A stretch of 64,000 bases of DNA from the NCBI RefSeq assembly GCF_003991585.1, contig NZ_PQSP01000007.1, positions 62,001 to 126,000 on the forward strand, read 5' to 3'. The position numbers and the translations under genes are program-made. Below the pieces are notes generated by a model. That model saw nothing but the letters and a program-made list of their open reading frames with translations. It ran no database searches and was not told the origin of the DNA. This DNA comes from Saezia sanguinis (lineage in GTDB: Bacteria > Pseudomonadota > Gammaproteobacteria > Burkholderiales > Burkholderiaceae_C). Numbering within the stretch: the first letter of the stretch is position 1; each line of letters starts with the position of its first letter. Shown piece after piece: positions 47,341 to 57,758 of the stretch.

Positions 47341-48312
47341 ATGCCTGCAACGTTTTTGTCCTACCTGTGTCTGGCAACCAGCATGGCCCTGGTCGGCATC
47401 TACGTGGGCTTGTCCAAACCATTGCTGGCCATTTTCCCCGTCATATTACTGGCATGGCTGCGCTATGCCATCGCGGCGGTCGTCATGGTCGGCTGGCTCA
47501 AACGCGCCCCCGACGAAGCACCAATGGGCTTGCGCCAGATACTGTTGCTGGCCAGCGGCGCGCTCATCGGCAATTTTCTGTTCACCTTGTGCATGCTCAC
47601 CGGCGTCAAACTCACCTCGGCACTGTCAGCCGGCATTGTCATGGCCGGCATTCCGGCCGCGGTGGCACTGCTTTCACGCATTCTTTTGGGCGAACGCATT
47701 GCCCGCCGTACGCTGGCGGCCATTGCCTGCGCGGTACTCGGCATTGCACTGCTGGCCATTGCGAACCTTGTCGCACAGCCCGCATCGGTAACCGATGCGG
47801 CACAAACCGGCACAGCAGGGCAGACCCTGCTTGGGCATGCGCTGCTGCTGGCAGCTGTTTTCTGCGAAGCCTGTTACGTCGTTATCGGTAAACAGCTTTC
47901 CGGGCGCGTTTCAGCCAAACGCATCAGCGCCTACCTGAACCTGTGGGGTTGGATTTTTGCCATGCCCATAGGCACCTACCTGCTGCTTCGGTTTGATTTT
48001 TCCACGGTAGGCTGGCAGCAATGGGGCCTGCTGCTGTTTTACGCCCTGTGTGCCAGCATGGTCACCGTATGGCTGTGGATGACCGGGCTGAAAACCATCC
48101 CTGCATCCTCTGCCGGCATCTTCACCACCATGCTGCCCATCAGCGCCACGCTGGTGGGTATTGCACTGGGAGAACAGTTTACCGGGATACATGCACTGGC
48201 TTTTACGCTGGCCTTATGCGGTGTGGTGCTGGCGACCTGGCCCAAACGCGGCCCAGCTATTCTGCAGGCAAACCACCCCGACCATGAAAAACTGGAAAAA
48301 CCGCTGAAATAA
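47341..48312 (+). CDS. EamA/DMT-family transporter (second)
   Basis: 323 residues, ten helices in two EamA repeats (about 5-140 and 160-305). Blocks: VGLSKPLLAIFPVILLAWLRYAIAAVVM, KLTSALSAGIVMAGIPAAVALLSRILLGERI and ASSAGIFTTMLPISATLVGIALGEQF. Likely metabolite or amino-acid exporter, substrate unknown. Only distantly like the one at 36.7-37.7 kb. Faces the DUF333 gene. Confidence 0.88.
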   Translation: MPATFLSYLCLATSMALVGIYVGLSKPLLAIFPVILLAWLRYAIAAVVMVGWLKRAPDEAPMGLRQILLLASGALIGNFLFTLCMLTGVKLTSALSAGIVMAGIPAAVALLSRILLGERIARRTLAAIACAVLGIALLAIANLVAQPASVTDAAQTGTAGQTLLGHALLLAAVFCEACYVVIGKQLSGRVSAKRISAYLNLWGWIFAMPIGTYLLLRFDFSTVGWQQWGLLLFYALCASMVTVWLWMTGLKTIPASSAGIFTTMLPISATLVGIALGEQFTGIHALAFTLALCGVVLATWPKRGPAILQANHPDHEKLEKPLK

Positions 48313-48361
48313 ATTCCCCGGAGCACTGACATGCCGGGATGATTCAATCATATGCCAAGAA

Positions 48362-48931
48362 CTACTCGCCCCACTGGCGTGTGATGGCATCCTGCTGTTG
48401 CAGATACATATCGGTGCGGTGCCCTTGGCACTGCTCCACAACCTCTTTATAGAGAGACTCACGCCCCAGCCACAAATTTCCTGCATCAACATACCGCCCG
48501 TTGGGCAACAGGCAAAAATGCTGTAATACCAGCCGGTCCTGCATCCCCGCTGTCAACCAGCCATGATCCTCGCAGAAATCAAGAAAGTCATCCCCGCTAT
48601 CCTGTTCATGGCCAGATGCAATCTCACTTTGATACAGTTGATGACGCTCATCGGCCATCTGCACCAGTGCATCCAACGTCCGCTTCCCAGCATTGCTTTG
48701 AACAACCTCCTGATAACGCCCGTTTTCCTTGCCGCGAAAAAAATCCCACTGCTCAAAATAACGTCCGTCAGGCAGCAGACAATAGCCTTCGCTGCCATGC
48801 AAGGCATATGCGGCACGCCAGCCCTGGTCAGCACAAAAAACCGCAGACGGATTAGGCAGCGCCCAGGCCGCCCCGCCCCAGAGCAGGCACATCAGCAACG
48901 CGGCAACACCTTTGCCCATGAACGCCTTCAT
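48362..48931 (-). CDS. Exported protein with two DUF333-like repeats
   Basis: About 189 residues. Signal MKAFMGKGVAALLMCLLWGGAAWA, then a DUF333 domain (NPSAVFCADQGW...GYCLLPDGRYFEQWDFFRG) and a diverged second copy (FCEDHGW...HFCLLPNGRYVDAGNLWLGR). Each has two cysteines at matching places. DUF333 proteins are small periplasmic or lipoproteins of unknown role, sometimes called haemolysin-like. The start could also be the ATG at 48940, which overlaps the oxyR stop (TGATG), so it is likely translated with oxyR. Confidence 0.75.
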   Translation of the reverse strand: MKAFMGKGVAALLMCLLWGGAAWALPNPSAVFCADQGWRAAYALHGSEGYCLLPDGRYFEQWDFFRGKENGRYQEVVQSNAGKRTLDALVQMADERHQLYQSEIASGHEQDSGDDFLDFCEDHGWLTAGMQDRLVLQHFCLLPNGRYVDAGNLWLGRESLYKEVVEQCQGHRTDMYLQQQDAITRQWGE

Positions 48932-48939
48932 ACCACCCA

Positions 48940-49917
48940 TCAAACGCTTTCTATTGCTTTTGCCACTTTGGCACTTTTGACAGGACACACGCCATGCAGA
49001 TCGCAGGCATGCAGTGCATTGATCAGCGCCGCTATCGCCTGCGAACGCGGAAATGACTTGCGCCACGCCAGCACCACACGCCGTGTAGGCACCGGTTTGT
49101 CAAACGGCACATAGCGCACCAGGTCGCTCTCAACGCCCTGCCCCTTCAGCGCTTCATCGCTGATAGCCAGGCGAGGCACAATCGTAATCCCCATGCCCGA
49201 AGCAGCCATCTGCCGCAGCGTTTCCAGTGACGAACCTTCAAAACTGCGCTGCATGCCCTCGGTGGCATCGGCTGAAATACGGCCAAACTCGGGGCAGATA
49301 TCCAGCACCTGGTCGCGGAAACAATGCCCGGCACCCAGCAGCAACATTGTTTCATTCTTCAAATCATCTTCATGAACGCTTTTGCGTTTGGCAAACGGAT
49401 GGCTCTTAGGCACGGCCACCAGAAACGGCTCGTCATAAAGCGGTTCCACCTCCAGCCCGGTATCCGGAAAAGGATCGGCCATAATGGCACAGTCAATCTC
49501 GCTGCTGCGCAGCATTTCCAGCAGGTTCACCGTGAAATTTTCCTGCAGCAGCAGTGGCATCTGCGGCGTCAGCCGCACACTTTCGCGCACCAGTTGCGGC
49601 AGCAGATAAGGGCCGATGGTATAAATCACCCCCAACCGCAATGGGCCTGCCAGCGGGTCCTGCCCGCGCCGTGCAATGTCCTTGATCATCATGGCGTCTT
49701 CCAGCACCAGCCGGGCCTGGCGCACAATCTCCTGCCCCAGCGGCGTTATGGCCACATCGCCCACGCCACGCTCAAAAATCTGCACGCCCAGTTCGTCTTC
49801 CAGCTTTTTAATGCCAACGCTCAAAGTCGGTTGCGACACAAAACATGCCGCCGCCGCTTTGCCAAAATGCTTTTCACGCGCCACCGCCACGATATAACGC
49901 AGTTCTGTCAGTGTCAT
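48940..49917 (-). CDS. oxyR: Hydrogen-peroxide sensor OxyR
   Basis: LysR-type activator, 325 residues. N-terminal helix-turn-helix (HFGKAAAACFVSQPTLSVGIKKLEDELG); redox cysteines at C199 (GAGHCFRDQ) and C208 (LDICPEF), the exact positions used by E. coli OxyR. Expected target: ahpC at 46.3 kb, which has an OxyR-like site. In Burkholderiales recG and oxyR are neighbours; here three small lipoprotein genes lie between them. Confidence 0.96.
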   Translation of the reverse strand: MTLTELRYIVAVAREKHFGKAAAACFVSQPTLSVGIKKLEDELGVQIFERGVGDVAITPLGQEIVRQARLVLEDAMMIKDIARRGQDPLAGPLRLGVIYTIGPYLLPQLVRESVRLTPQMPLLLQENFTVNLLEMLRSSEIDCAIMADPFPDTGLEVEPLYDEPFLVAVPKSHPFAKRKSVHEDDLKNETMLLLGAGHCFRDQVLDICPEFGRISADATEGMQRSFEGSSLETLRQMAASGMGITIVPRLAISDEALKGQGVESDLVRYVPFDKPVPTRRVVLAWRKSFPRSQAIAALINALHACDLHGVCPVKSAKVAKAIESV

Positions 49918-49941
49918 GATGATTTATCCTTGTACAACCCG

Positions 49942-50352
49942 TTAATCAATCCTGACCAGTTCCAGTACGCCTTTGGTATCCGGGTCTTCCAGCATCAGGT
50001 GACCTGTTTTGGCATCTAGCCACAGCACCGGTGCCGGGGCCTGAGACCCGCCATTCGCGCCGCTCCATTCGCAAACCAGTTTCCCATCCGCATATTTTGC
50101 AACCAATTCAAATTCATTGCCGAACGGCTGCCCGGCCTGTGCGCCGGCTACCTGCACCTTCAATACCACCAGAAAATCATCTCCCTGGCGCCGGATCCGT
50201 ACCATCGTCCCATCACTGACCTGCTCCGAGCTGGCCACATTGTCATCCCGAACCGCAGACCAGTCGCCCACAAACTCATAACCGGGTTTGACGACAGAAC
50301 AGCCTGTCATCAAAAACAGCATCACCAAAATCGTGCCAAACAGTTTCCTCAT
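49942..50352 (-). CDS. Small lipoprotein, recG-oxyR family member 1
   Basis: 136 residues with lipobox LMTGC (Cys18) and a mainly beta-strand domain. The C-terminal block QAPAPVLWLDAKTGHLMLED...LELVRI is shared with the next two genes. GCAAGGAGTTGGC precedes the ATG. Lies 25 bases upstream of oxyR. Function unknown. Confidence 0.75.
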   Translation of the reverse strand: MRKLFGTILVMLFLMTGCSVVKPGYEFVGDWSAVRDDNVASSEQVSDGTMVRIRRQGDDFLVVLKVQVAGAQAGQPFGNEFELVAKYADGKLVCEWSGANGGSQAPAPVLWLDAKTGHLMLEDPDTKGVLELVRID

Positions 50353-50455
50353 GCCAACTCCTTGCGGGTTAAATGCGCCTGAGCGCCCCCCTTATTTTAT
50401 AAAAACCGCCCGCCTGCACGGTCCAGGCCTTGCATACCGGTAGCTCTCCGTATGC

Positions 50456-50920
50456 TCATTCTCCTGCGGGAACATCCCCCACCCGCACCAGTTCCATACG
50501 CTCGCCGATTTCAGGCAGTTCCACAACCAAGCGCCCGGTATGCTGATCCAGCCACAATTCAGGCGGCGTCTCTGTGCTTCCCCCATCAATTCCAGTCCAC
50601 TCACTGATCAACCGGTTATTCTCACTGCGCGACTTCAGCTCAAGCACCATACCGCAGCCATGGCCGGTTTCGGGGTGTTTTGACACCGACAGCAACCGGA
50701 TATGAAGCGGATACCGCTCATCCTCACCGGGGCTGATATAAGCCGTCAGCCCCTCGCCTTCCAATAACGACAAAACCGGCTCGCGGCTGCAAACACCGGC
50801 TTCATCCACAACGCAAAAAATAAACCATTTGCCGACCAGATCATGTTCTTTTACCGACGATGCACATCCTGCCAACAGCATACAGGCAATTATCAGCCAA
50901 ATCCCAGCCCATCTTTTCAT
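50456..50920 (-). CDS. Small lipoprotein, recG-oxyR family member 2
   Basis: 154 residues; lipobox LLAGC. The domain ends in TETPPELWLDQHTGRLVVELPE...MELVRV, matching members 1 and 3. Additional cysteines near the N-terminus (FCVV, VCSRE). Function unknown; envelope location inferred. Confidence 0.75.
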   Translation of the reverse strand: MKRWAGIWLIIACMLLAGCASSVKEHDLVGKWFIFCVVDEAGVCSREPVLSLLEGEGLTAYISPGEDERYPLHIRLLSVSKHPETGHGCGMVLELKSRSENNRLISEWTGIDGGSTETPPELWLDQHTGRLVVELPEIGERMELVRVGDVPAGE

Positions 50921-50983
50921 ATAAAAACTCCCGCAGCAGGTTTAACCGCATGATACATTCTGATATTTCCACTAAGCAGGTAT

Positions 50984-51409
50984 TTACTCATTGTTGATTC
51001 TGACAAACTCCCGGTCCCATTCCCCCTGAGCGTTTTCCAAAACCAGGCATCCTGTTGTTGAATTTATTGACAATACAGGTGCAAATCCGAGCGGCCCCAT
51101 CTCCGGATTTGATAATTCACATTGCAACTGGCTGCTGCTGCCCATATAGCTGCAATCAAGCTCAATTCGTGCACACCCGGCAAGCTTTAACCCTGTATAA
51201 AGCGCTGCGTTATCAAGATAAACGCGGAAATCTGCCCCATGCGGTTGAATACTCAACTTTTGTCGGGGGCACTGCCCCTCGAACAAACCTCCTACAACTT
51301 CCCCCTGAGGCTTGGTATCTATCCATTCCCCTAGAAAACCTGTCTCTGCATGAACTGTTGCCCCTCCTGCCAGGATGCACAACGCTATGACTGCCAAAGA
51401 CTTTCTCAT
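50984..51409 (-). CDS. Small exported protein, recG-oxyR family member 3
   Basis: 141 residues from the ATG at 51409 (AGGA six bases upstream). Signal MRKSLAVIALCILAGGATVHA without lipobox. Domain: GFLGEWIDTKPQGE near the start, GFAPVLSINSTTGCLVLEN...REFVRI at the end, the same C-terminal pattern as its two neighbours. Cysteine-richer. Stop lies 38 bases past... the start lies 40 bases from the recG stop, so it may be co-transcribed with recG. Confidence 0.7.
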   Translation of the reverse strand: MRKSLAVIALCILAGGATVHAETGFLGEWIDTKPQGEVVGGLFEGQCPRQKLSIQPHGADFRVYLDNAALYTGLKLAGCARIELDCSYMGSSSQLQCELSNPEMGPLGFAPVLSINSTTGCLVLENAQGEWDREFVRINNE

Positions 51410-51448
51410 CATGATTCCTATCATCACTCCGTCACTCCCATACAAAAA

Positions 51449-53671
51449 TCAGGCCTTTAAAAATTCCGCTTTGGTCCCCATCCAGCGCTCAATATGCTGT
51501 TTGGCCGCTACCGGATATTCACGCAGAAGAATCGGCGCCATTTTACGCGCGGCCTCCAGCAGGCCAGTATCCTCCGACAGGTCAGCAAAACGCAGCAGTG
51601 CGTCCCCCGACTGCCGCGCCCCCAGAAACTCACCGGGGCCGCGAATCTCCAGATCGCGCCGCGCAATCTCAAACCCGTCATTGGTCTGCACCATCGCTTT
51701 CAGGCGCTCACGACCTGCCTGCCCCAACTGGTCGCCAAACAACAGAACGCAGGTGGATGCCACCGTGCCGCGCCCGACCCGCCCGCGCAACTGGTGCAAC
51801 TGCGACAGACCAAAACGCTCGGCATGCTCAATCACCATCAGCGAGGCATTGGGCACATCCACCCCCACTTCAATTACCGTGGTTGATACCAGCACCGACA
51901 TGCTGCCCGCAACAAACTGCGCCATGATCTCTTTTTTCTGCGTGCCGGGCATGCGGCTGTGCAACAACCCGATCTGCACCTGCGGCAGCTTTTCCTTCAG
52001 GTACTCATAAGTGGCCGTCGCGTTGGAAAGATCCAGCGCCTCGCTCTCCTCAATCAGCGGGCACACCCAGTACACCTGCCGCCCCTGCGCCACCAGCTCG
52101 CCAATGCGCGCGGCCACCTCATCCTTGCGCTGTTCGCTGAACAGGCGCGTTTGTATCGGCGTGCGCCCCGGCGGCAGTTCATCAATGGTCGACACATCCA
52201 GATCTGCGTAATAACTCATCGCCAGCGTGCGCGGAATCGGCGTGGCACTCATCATCAGAAAATGCGGCTCCAGTTCCTGCTCCTGCAACTTGTCCCGCAG
52301 CGCCAGCCGCTGCGCCACCCCGAAGCGGTGCTGCTCATCAATGATCACCAGCCCCAGCCGATGGAACTTCACCTGCTCCTGAATCACCGCATGCGTGCCC
52401 ACAATCAGCCCGGCTTCTCCGCTGGCAATAGCTTCCAGCATCTGCGTGCGCTCGGCCTTTTTCTGCGCACCGGTCAGCCATGCCACGGTGACACCGCGCG
52501 GCATCAGCCAGTCCACCAGTTTGCGAAAATGCTGCTGCGCCAGAATTTCCGTAGGCACCATCAGTGCGCACTGCCAGCCGGCCCCGATGGCCACTGCTGC
52601 GGCAATGGCCGCCACCACCGTTTTACCGGAACCGACATCGCCCTGCAGCAGGCGGTGCATTGGTACCGTGTTGCCCATATCACGCACCACTTCTTCGGCC
52701 ACACGGCGCTGTGCCGCCGTCAGTTCAAACGGCAGCACCGCCAAAAACTGCTCATGCAGTGGCGGCAGGTTGCCCTGATGGTGCGGCCGCAGTTCCGGCG
52801 CCCGTAAACGGCTGCGGGCCATACGCGCCTGCAGTTGCGCCAGTTGCTGTGCCAGCAGCTCTTCAAACTTCAGCCGCCGCCAGGCCGGGTGCGTATGGTC
52901 CTCCAGCGCAGCCAGCGGCACATCAGGGCCCGGCAGGTGCAACAGATGCAATGCCATTTTCAGCGGCATCACGCCATGCAGTTGCGGAAACAGCCCCAGC
53001 AGTTCCGGCGCAATCGTTTCATGCAGATCAGCCCGCGACAATCCGCCCAGAACCGCCTTGCGCAGATACGCCTGCGGCAACCCGGCCACTGTCGGGTATA
53101 CCGGTGTAAGGCTCTGCGGCAACTCGCCTGAGGCTGCCTTGAACGCCGGGTGCATCATCTCCCAGCCGCCCCAGATGCCACCGCTTTTAATCTCACCGCG
53201 CACCCGCACGCGTTGCCCCACGGCCAGCGCTTTCAGGTGCGACGGATAAAACGAAAAAAAACGCATGCGCAGTGTATCGCTGCCGTCATTGAGCGTCACC
53301 AGCAACTGCCGCTTGTGCCGGCGCACAATCTCCTGCTGCGTGATTTCACCTTCCACCTGCACCACCATGCCGTGCCGCGCATCACGCAAACGGGTAATAC
53401 GGGTTTCATCCTCGTAACGCAATGGCAGGTGCAGCGCCAGATCAATATCGCGCACCAGTCCCAGTTTTTTCAACCCCTGCTGGACCGGGCTGGGTTTGGG
53501 GACAGCCTCTTTGGAAACCTCCTGGGGGTTTCCTTCAGCCATGTCCGTTGCCGTCTGTTCCGCCTGCGCTGTTGCAGTACGCCGCCCCGCTTTTACCCGT
53601 GCGCGGTCAGCCACCTTTGCAACGGGTGTTTTCTGTTTTTTCTCAGAGGCCGGCATTTTTCGCTCAGACAT
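51449..53671 (-). CDS. recG: ATP-dependent DNA helicase RecG
   Basis: Branch-migrating helicase for stalled forks and Holliday junctions. About 740 residues. Wedge/OB domain (MVVQVEGEITQQEIVRRHKRQLLVTL), Walker A GDVGSGKT, DEQHRFG box, SATPIPRTLAM, QLRGRVGRG. The N-terminus has a long Lys/Ala-rich tail of about 60 residues that is not conserved in E. coli RecG; the exact start is uncertain (53671 chosen, 53656 or 53542 possible). Divergent from queA. Confidence 0.96.
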   Translation of the reverse strand: MSERKMPASEKKQKTPVAKVADRARVKAGRRTATAQAEQTATDMAEGNPQEVSKEAVPKPSPVQQGLKKLGLVRDIDLALHLPLRYEDETRITRLRDARHGMVVQVEGEITQQEIVRRHKRQLLVTLNDGSDTLRMRFFSFYPSHLKALAVGQRVRVRGEIKSGGIWGGWEMMHPAFKAASGELPQSLTPVYPTVAGLPQAYLRKAVLGGLSRADLHETIAPELLGLFPQLHGVMPLKMALHLLHLPGPDVPLAALEDHTHPAWRRLKFEELLAQQLAQLQARMARSRLRAPELRPHHQGNLPPLHEQFLAVLPFELTAAQRRVAEEVVRDMGNTVPMHRLLQGDVGSGKTVVAAIAAAVAIGAGWQCALMVPTEILAQQHFRKLVDWLMPRGVTVAWLTGAQKKAERTQMLEAIASGEAGLIVGTHAVIQEQVKFHRLGLVIIDEQHRFGVAQRLALRDKLQEQELEPHFLMMSATPIPRTLAMSYYADLDVSTIDELPPGRTPIQTRLFSEQRKDEVAARIGELVAQGRQVYWVCPLIEESEALDLSNATATYEYLKEKLPQVQIGLLHSRMPGTQKKEIMAQFVAGSMSVLVSTTVIEVGVDVPNASLMVIEHAERFGLSQLHQLRGRVGRGTVASTCVLLFGDQLGQAGRERLKAMVQTNDGFEIARRDLEIRGPGEFLGARQSGDALLRFADLSEDTGLLEAARKMAPILLREYPVAAKQHIERWMGTKAEFLKA

Positions 53672-53787
53672 GGGACAATTCAGCTTTCTCAACACATGAT
53701 CTCTGCTGCCCTGCTTCAAACCAGGCGGCAAAAGCTCTATATTAACATCTGCTTTCCTTGGTACGGGCCCGTCCGGCCCTCAACGGT

Positions 53788-54870
53788 ATGAATACAACAG
53801 CTTTTTCTCCTGACACTTCCCGTGAATTTACCCTGTCCGATTTCGACTTTGACCTGCCACCGGAACTGATTGCACAGCATCCGGCTACAGAGCGCAGCGC
53901 CTCCCGCTTGCTGGACGGCACAGCAACACAGCCCGTAGACCGGATATTTCGCGACCTGCCGCAACTGCTGGCCCCTGGCGACCTGCTGGTATTTAACGAC
54001 ACCAAAGTCATCAAAGCCCGGCTGTATGGCGAAAAACCCACCGGCGGCAAACTGGAACTGCTGATCGAACGCGTGTTGCCCGATGCTTCCCCCGCGCAGG
54101 CCGACAGCCGTATTGTGGCCGCCCACATGAAAGTCAGCAAAAAACCTGCCATTGGCACTGTGCTGCACATGCACGGCGGCTTTACCGCCACACTGCTGGG
54201 CCGCTGGCCCGAAGAAAATGGCCCGCTGTTCCGGCTGGAACTCAGCGACGCCCCCTACGCGCTGATGGAGCAACACGGCCATGTGCCACTGCCGCCCTAT
54301 ATTGAACACAACGACACCGAACAAGACCAGCAGCGCTACCAGACCGTATTCGCCCGCGAACCCGGCGCTGTAGCCGCCCCCACCGCGGCACTGCATTTTG
54401 ACGAAGCCCTGCTGAGCGCATTGCAGGCCAAAGGCGTGCAACTGGCGCATGTGACCCTGCATGTGGGCGCGGGCACATTCGCTCCGGTCAAGGTCGAGAA
54501 CATTGCCGAGCACCAGATGCACTTTGAACGCTATGAGGTGCCCGCAGCCACCCAGGCCGCGATTGACGCCTGCCACACACGCGGCGGGCGTGTGCTGGCT
54601 GTAGGTACCACATCGGTACGTGCGCTCGAATCATGGGCCAAAACCGGCCAGATGCATGGCGACACCAACATATTCATCACCCCCGGTTTTCAGTTCAAGG
54701 TGGTCGACATGCTCATCACCAACTTTCACCTGCCCAAAAGCACACTGATGATGCTGGTGAGCGCCTTTGCCGGCTATGAACATATCCGCTCCCTCTACGC
54801 CCACGCCATCCGCGAGCGCTACCGCTTTTTCAGTTATGGAGACGCCATGCTGCTGAGCCGCAACCGCTGA
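53788..54870 (+). CDS. queA: S-adenosylmethionine:tRNA ribosyltransferase-isomerase QueA
   Basis: Transfers the ribosyl part of SAM to preQ1-tRNA, making epoxyqueuosine. 360 residues. Blocks [50 protein letters not shown] and [12 protein letters not shown] are diagnostic. The ATG at 53788 fits the family start. tgt, which acts one step earlier, lies 950 bases downstream on the same strand, but the three small minus-strand genes interrupt the usual pair. Confidence 0.97.
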   Translation: MNTTAFSPDTSREFTLSDFDFDLPPELIAQHPATERSASRLLDGTATQPVDRIFRDLPQLLAPGDLLVFNDTKVIKARLYGEKPTGGKLELLIERVLPDASPAQADSRIVAAHMKVSKKPAIGTVLHMHGGFTATLLGRWPEENGPLFRLELSDAPYALMEQHGHVPLPPYIEHNDTEQDQQRYQTVFAREPGAVAAPTAALHFDEALLSALQAKGVQLAHVTLHVGAGTFAPVKVENIAEHQMHFERYEVPAATQAAIDACHTRGGRVLAVGTTSVRALESWAKTGQMHGDTNIFITPGFQFKVVDMLITNFHLPKSTLMMLVSAFAGYEHIRSLYAHAIRERYRFFSYGDAMLLSRNR

Positions 54871-54973
54871 GACCGGCCCGTTATTTTCCAATACAGAAAG
54901 CCCTGCCGCAATGTTGCAGCCAGCAAAACGTTCAGGGCAATCCTAGCGCTTTGTAAGCCAAAGCCATTGAGCT

Positions 54974-55420
54974 TCACTCACCACCGCCAGGCATATCTGC
55001 ATACCCGTCTGCAATTGCTGCACACACATTTTCCGCCTGCCAGTTGCCTTGCAACACCGAAACCAATGCCCTGCCAAAATCATCCCAAAAGCAGTTGCAC
55101 AAATAAAAGCACGGCATGTAAACAACCGCCACCCAAACAAGAAACAGACCCATGCAACAGACCGCTGTCACAGCAAACACAATCACACCCGCAGTTTTCC
55201 GGTTGCGGCAGACGACATAAGCCCCTAGAAAAATAACCACCGGCAGCCACATCCACAGCCAGACAGTCTTCAATACAGCTTGAGTCAAAGCAGGCATTAA
55301 CAAAACCGCCATCTGCGGGTATTGCACCGCCAGGCTCAACGACACGTGGCAGAAAAACCATGTGGCACTGAACGCCACGGCTACCGCCAGCAGAAGGAAA
55401 CTCTTTTGAACCTTACTCAT
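54974..55420 (-). CDS. Uncharacterised four-helix membrane protein
   Basis: 148 residues with three or four hydrophobic segments (about 8-28, 36-70, 78-105) and many cysteines near the C-terminal third (CCMGLF, PCFYLCNCFWDDFG). Not recognised. Its ATG overlaps the stop of the 43-residue gene before it (ATGA), so translation is coupled. Convergent with queA. Confidence 0.6.
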   Translation of the reverse strand: MSKVQKSFLLLAVAVAFSATWFFCHVSLSLAVQYPQMAVLLMPALTQAVLKTVWLWMWLPVVIFLGAYVVCRNRKTAGVIVFAVTAVCCMGLFLVWVAVVYMPCFYLCNCFWDDFGRALVSVLQGNWQAENVCAAIADGYADMPGGGE

Positions 55421-55544
55421 ACAATGACAGGTATAGAAAAAATCGGGAAGTAAAGCGCATAAATCATGACCACCATCAGAAGCAGATTAGCGATTGATAT
55501 AAAAATCAATACAGATGCTCCAGGTCTGCACGCGCGCAAATAGC

Positions 55545-55548
<4 letters not shown>
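55417..55548 (-). CDS. 43-residue membrane peptide in an overlapping gene trio
   Basis: Starts at an ATG that overlaps the stop of the 68-residue gene (ATGA at 55545-55548) and ends in an ATGA shared with the next gene (55417-55420). Reads MSYLRACRPGASVLIFISIA and continues with one hydrophobic helix ending PVIV. Too short for most gene finders. The double overlap and its single membrane span argue that it is real. Function unknown. Confidence 0.6.
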
Positions 55549-56951
<1,403 letters not shown>

Positions 56952-56985
56952 AAAACACCCGACATTTCAGGTAAATGCCAACGGG

Positions 56986-57543
56986 ATGAAACGCCACCCA
57001 TTCATTCAAACCCTGCTGCGCCCGCTGCGGTCATTGCTGCGCACCATCAGCATGGTACTGATCGCGCTGTTGCTGCTGTTTGAGGAATGGGGCTGGGAAC
57101 CGCTGAAAAAACTGCTGACCTGGCTGCTGCGCTGGCCTTTCTGGCAAAGGCTCAGCGCCCGCATTGCAGCCCTGCCGCCTTATGGCGCGCTGGCCACATT
57201 TGCCATTCCGATCATGGTTGACGAAAGCATCAAAATTATCGGGCTGATTCAAATGGCGCGCGGCCACGTTGCCTGGGGTATTGCCATCATCGTCATTGCC
57301 AAAATCATCGGCACAGCACTGGTTGCATCCATTTACAACATCACCGAACCCCAGTTGCTGCAACTGCCCTGGTTCGCACGCTTTCACGCGTGGTGGATAC
57401 CCTGGAAAAACAACATGATGGCCAAAGTCCGCAGCACACCTTTCTGGCAATGGATGACTGCGCATCTTCATGCAACCCGCCAGTTACTGGTATCGTTTTT
57501 TGTGCGCCTGAAAGCATGGCTGAGCCACATACGCAAGCATTAG
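56986..57543 (+). CDS. Hypothetical membrane protein downstream of tgt
   Basis: 185 residues from the ATG at 56986 (CGGG just upstream). Two or three hydrophobic segments (about 18-36, 62-80, 95-115) with FEEWGWEPLKKLLTWLLRWP between, basic tail (RLKAWLSHIRKH). The FEEWGWEPL pattern occurs in a family of uncharacterised proteobacterial membrane proteins. Function unknown. 34 bases after tgt. Confidence 0.7.
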   Translation: MKRHPFIQTLLRPLRSLLRTISMVLIALLLLFEEWGWEPLKKLLTWLLRWPFWQRLSARIAALPPYGALATFAIPIMVDESIKIIGLIQMARGHVAWGIAIIVIAKIIGTALVASIYNITEPQLLQLPWFARFHAWWIPWKNNMMAKVRSTPFWQWMTAHLHATRQLLVSFFVRLKAWLSHIRKH

Positions 57544-57758
57544 GCAATATCAGAGTCAGCCCGGTTTGACGCCGGTACGGCACTCCTGTGCTTTAAACCA
57601 CTTGCGCGCGTTCATATAGCCGGGCTGTAACTGCGTTACTCCACTGTCGAATAGTCTCTGTTTGGCTTACACCGCTTTTACTTTCAAAACCCTGTATTTA
57701 ATCAACAGCCCATGCGGTGCTGATAGAATGTGCTTCAAAATCTTCATAACTTAACGCC

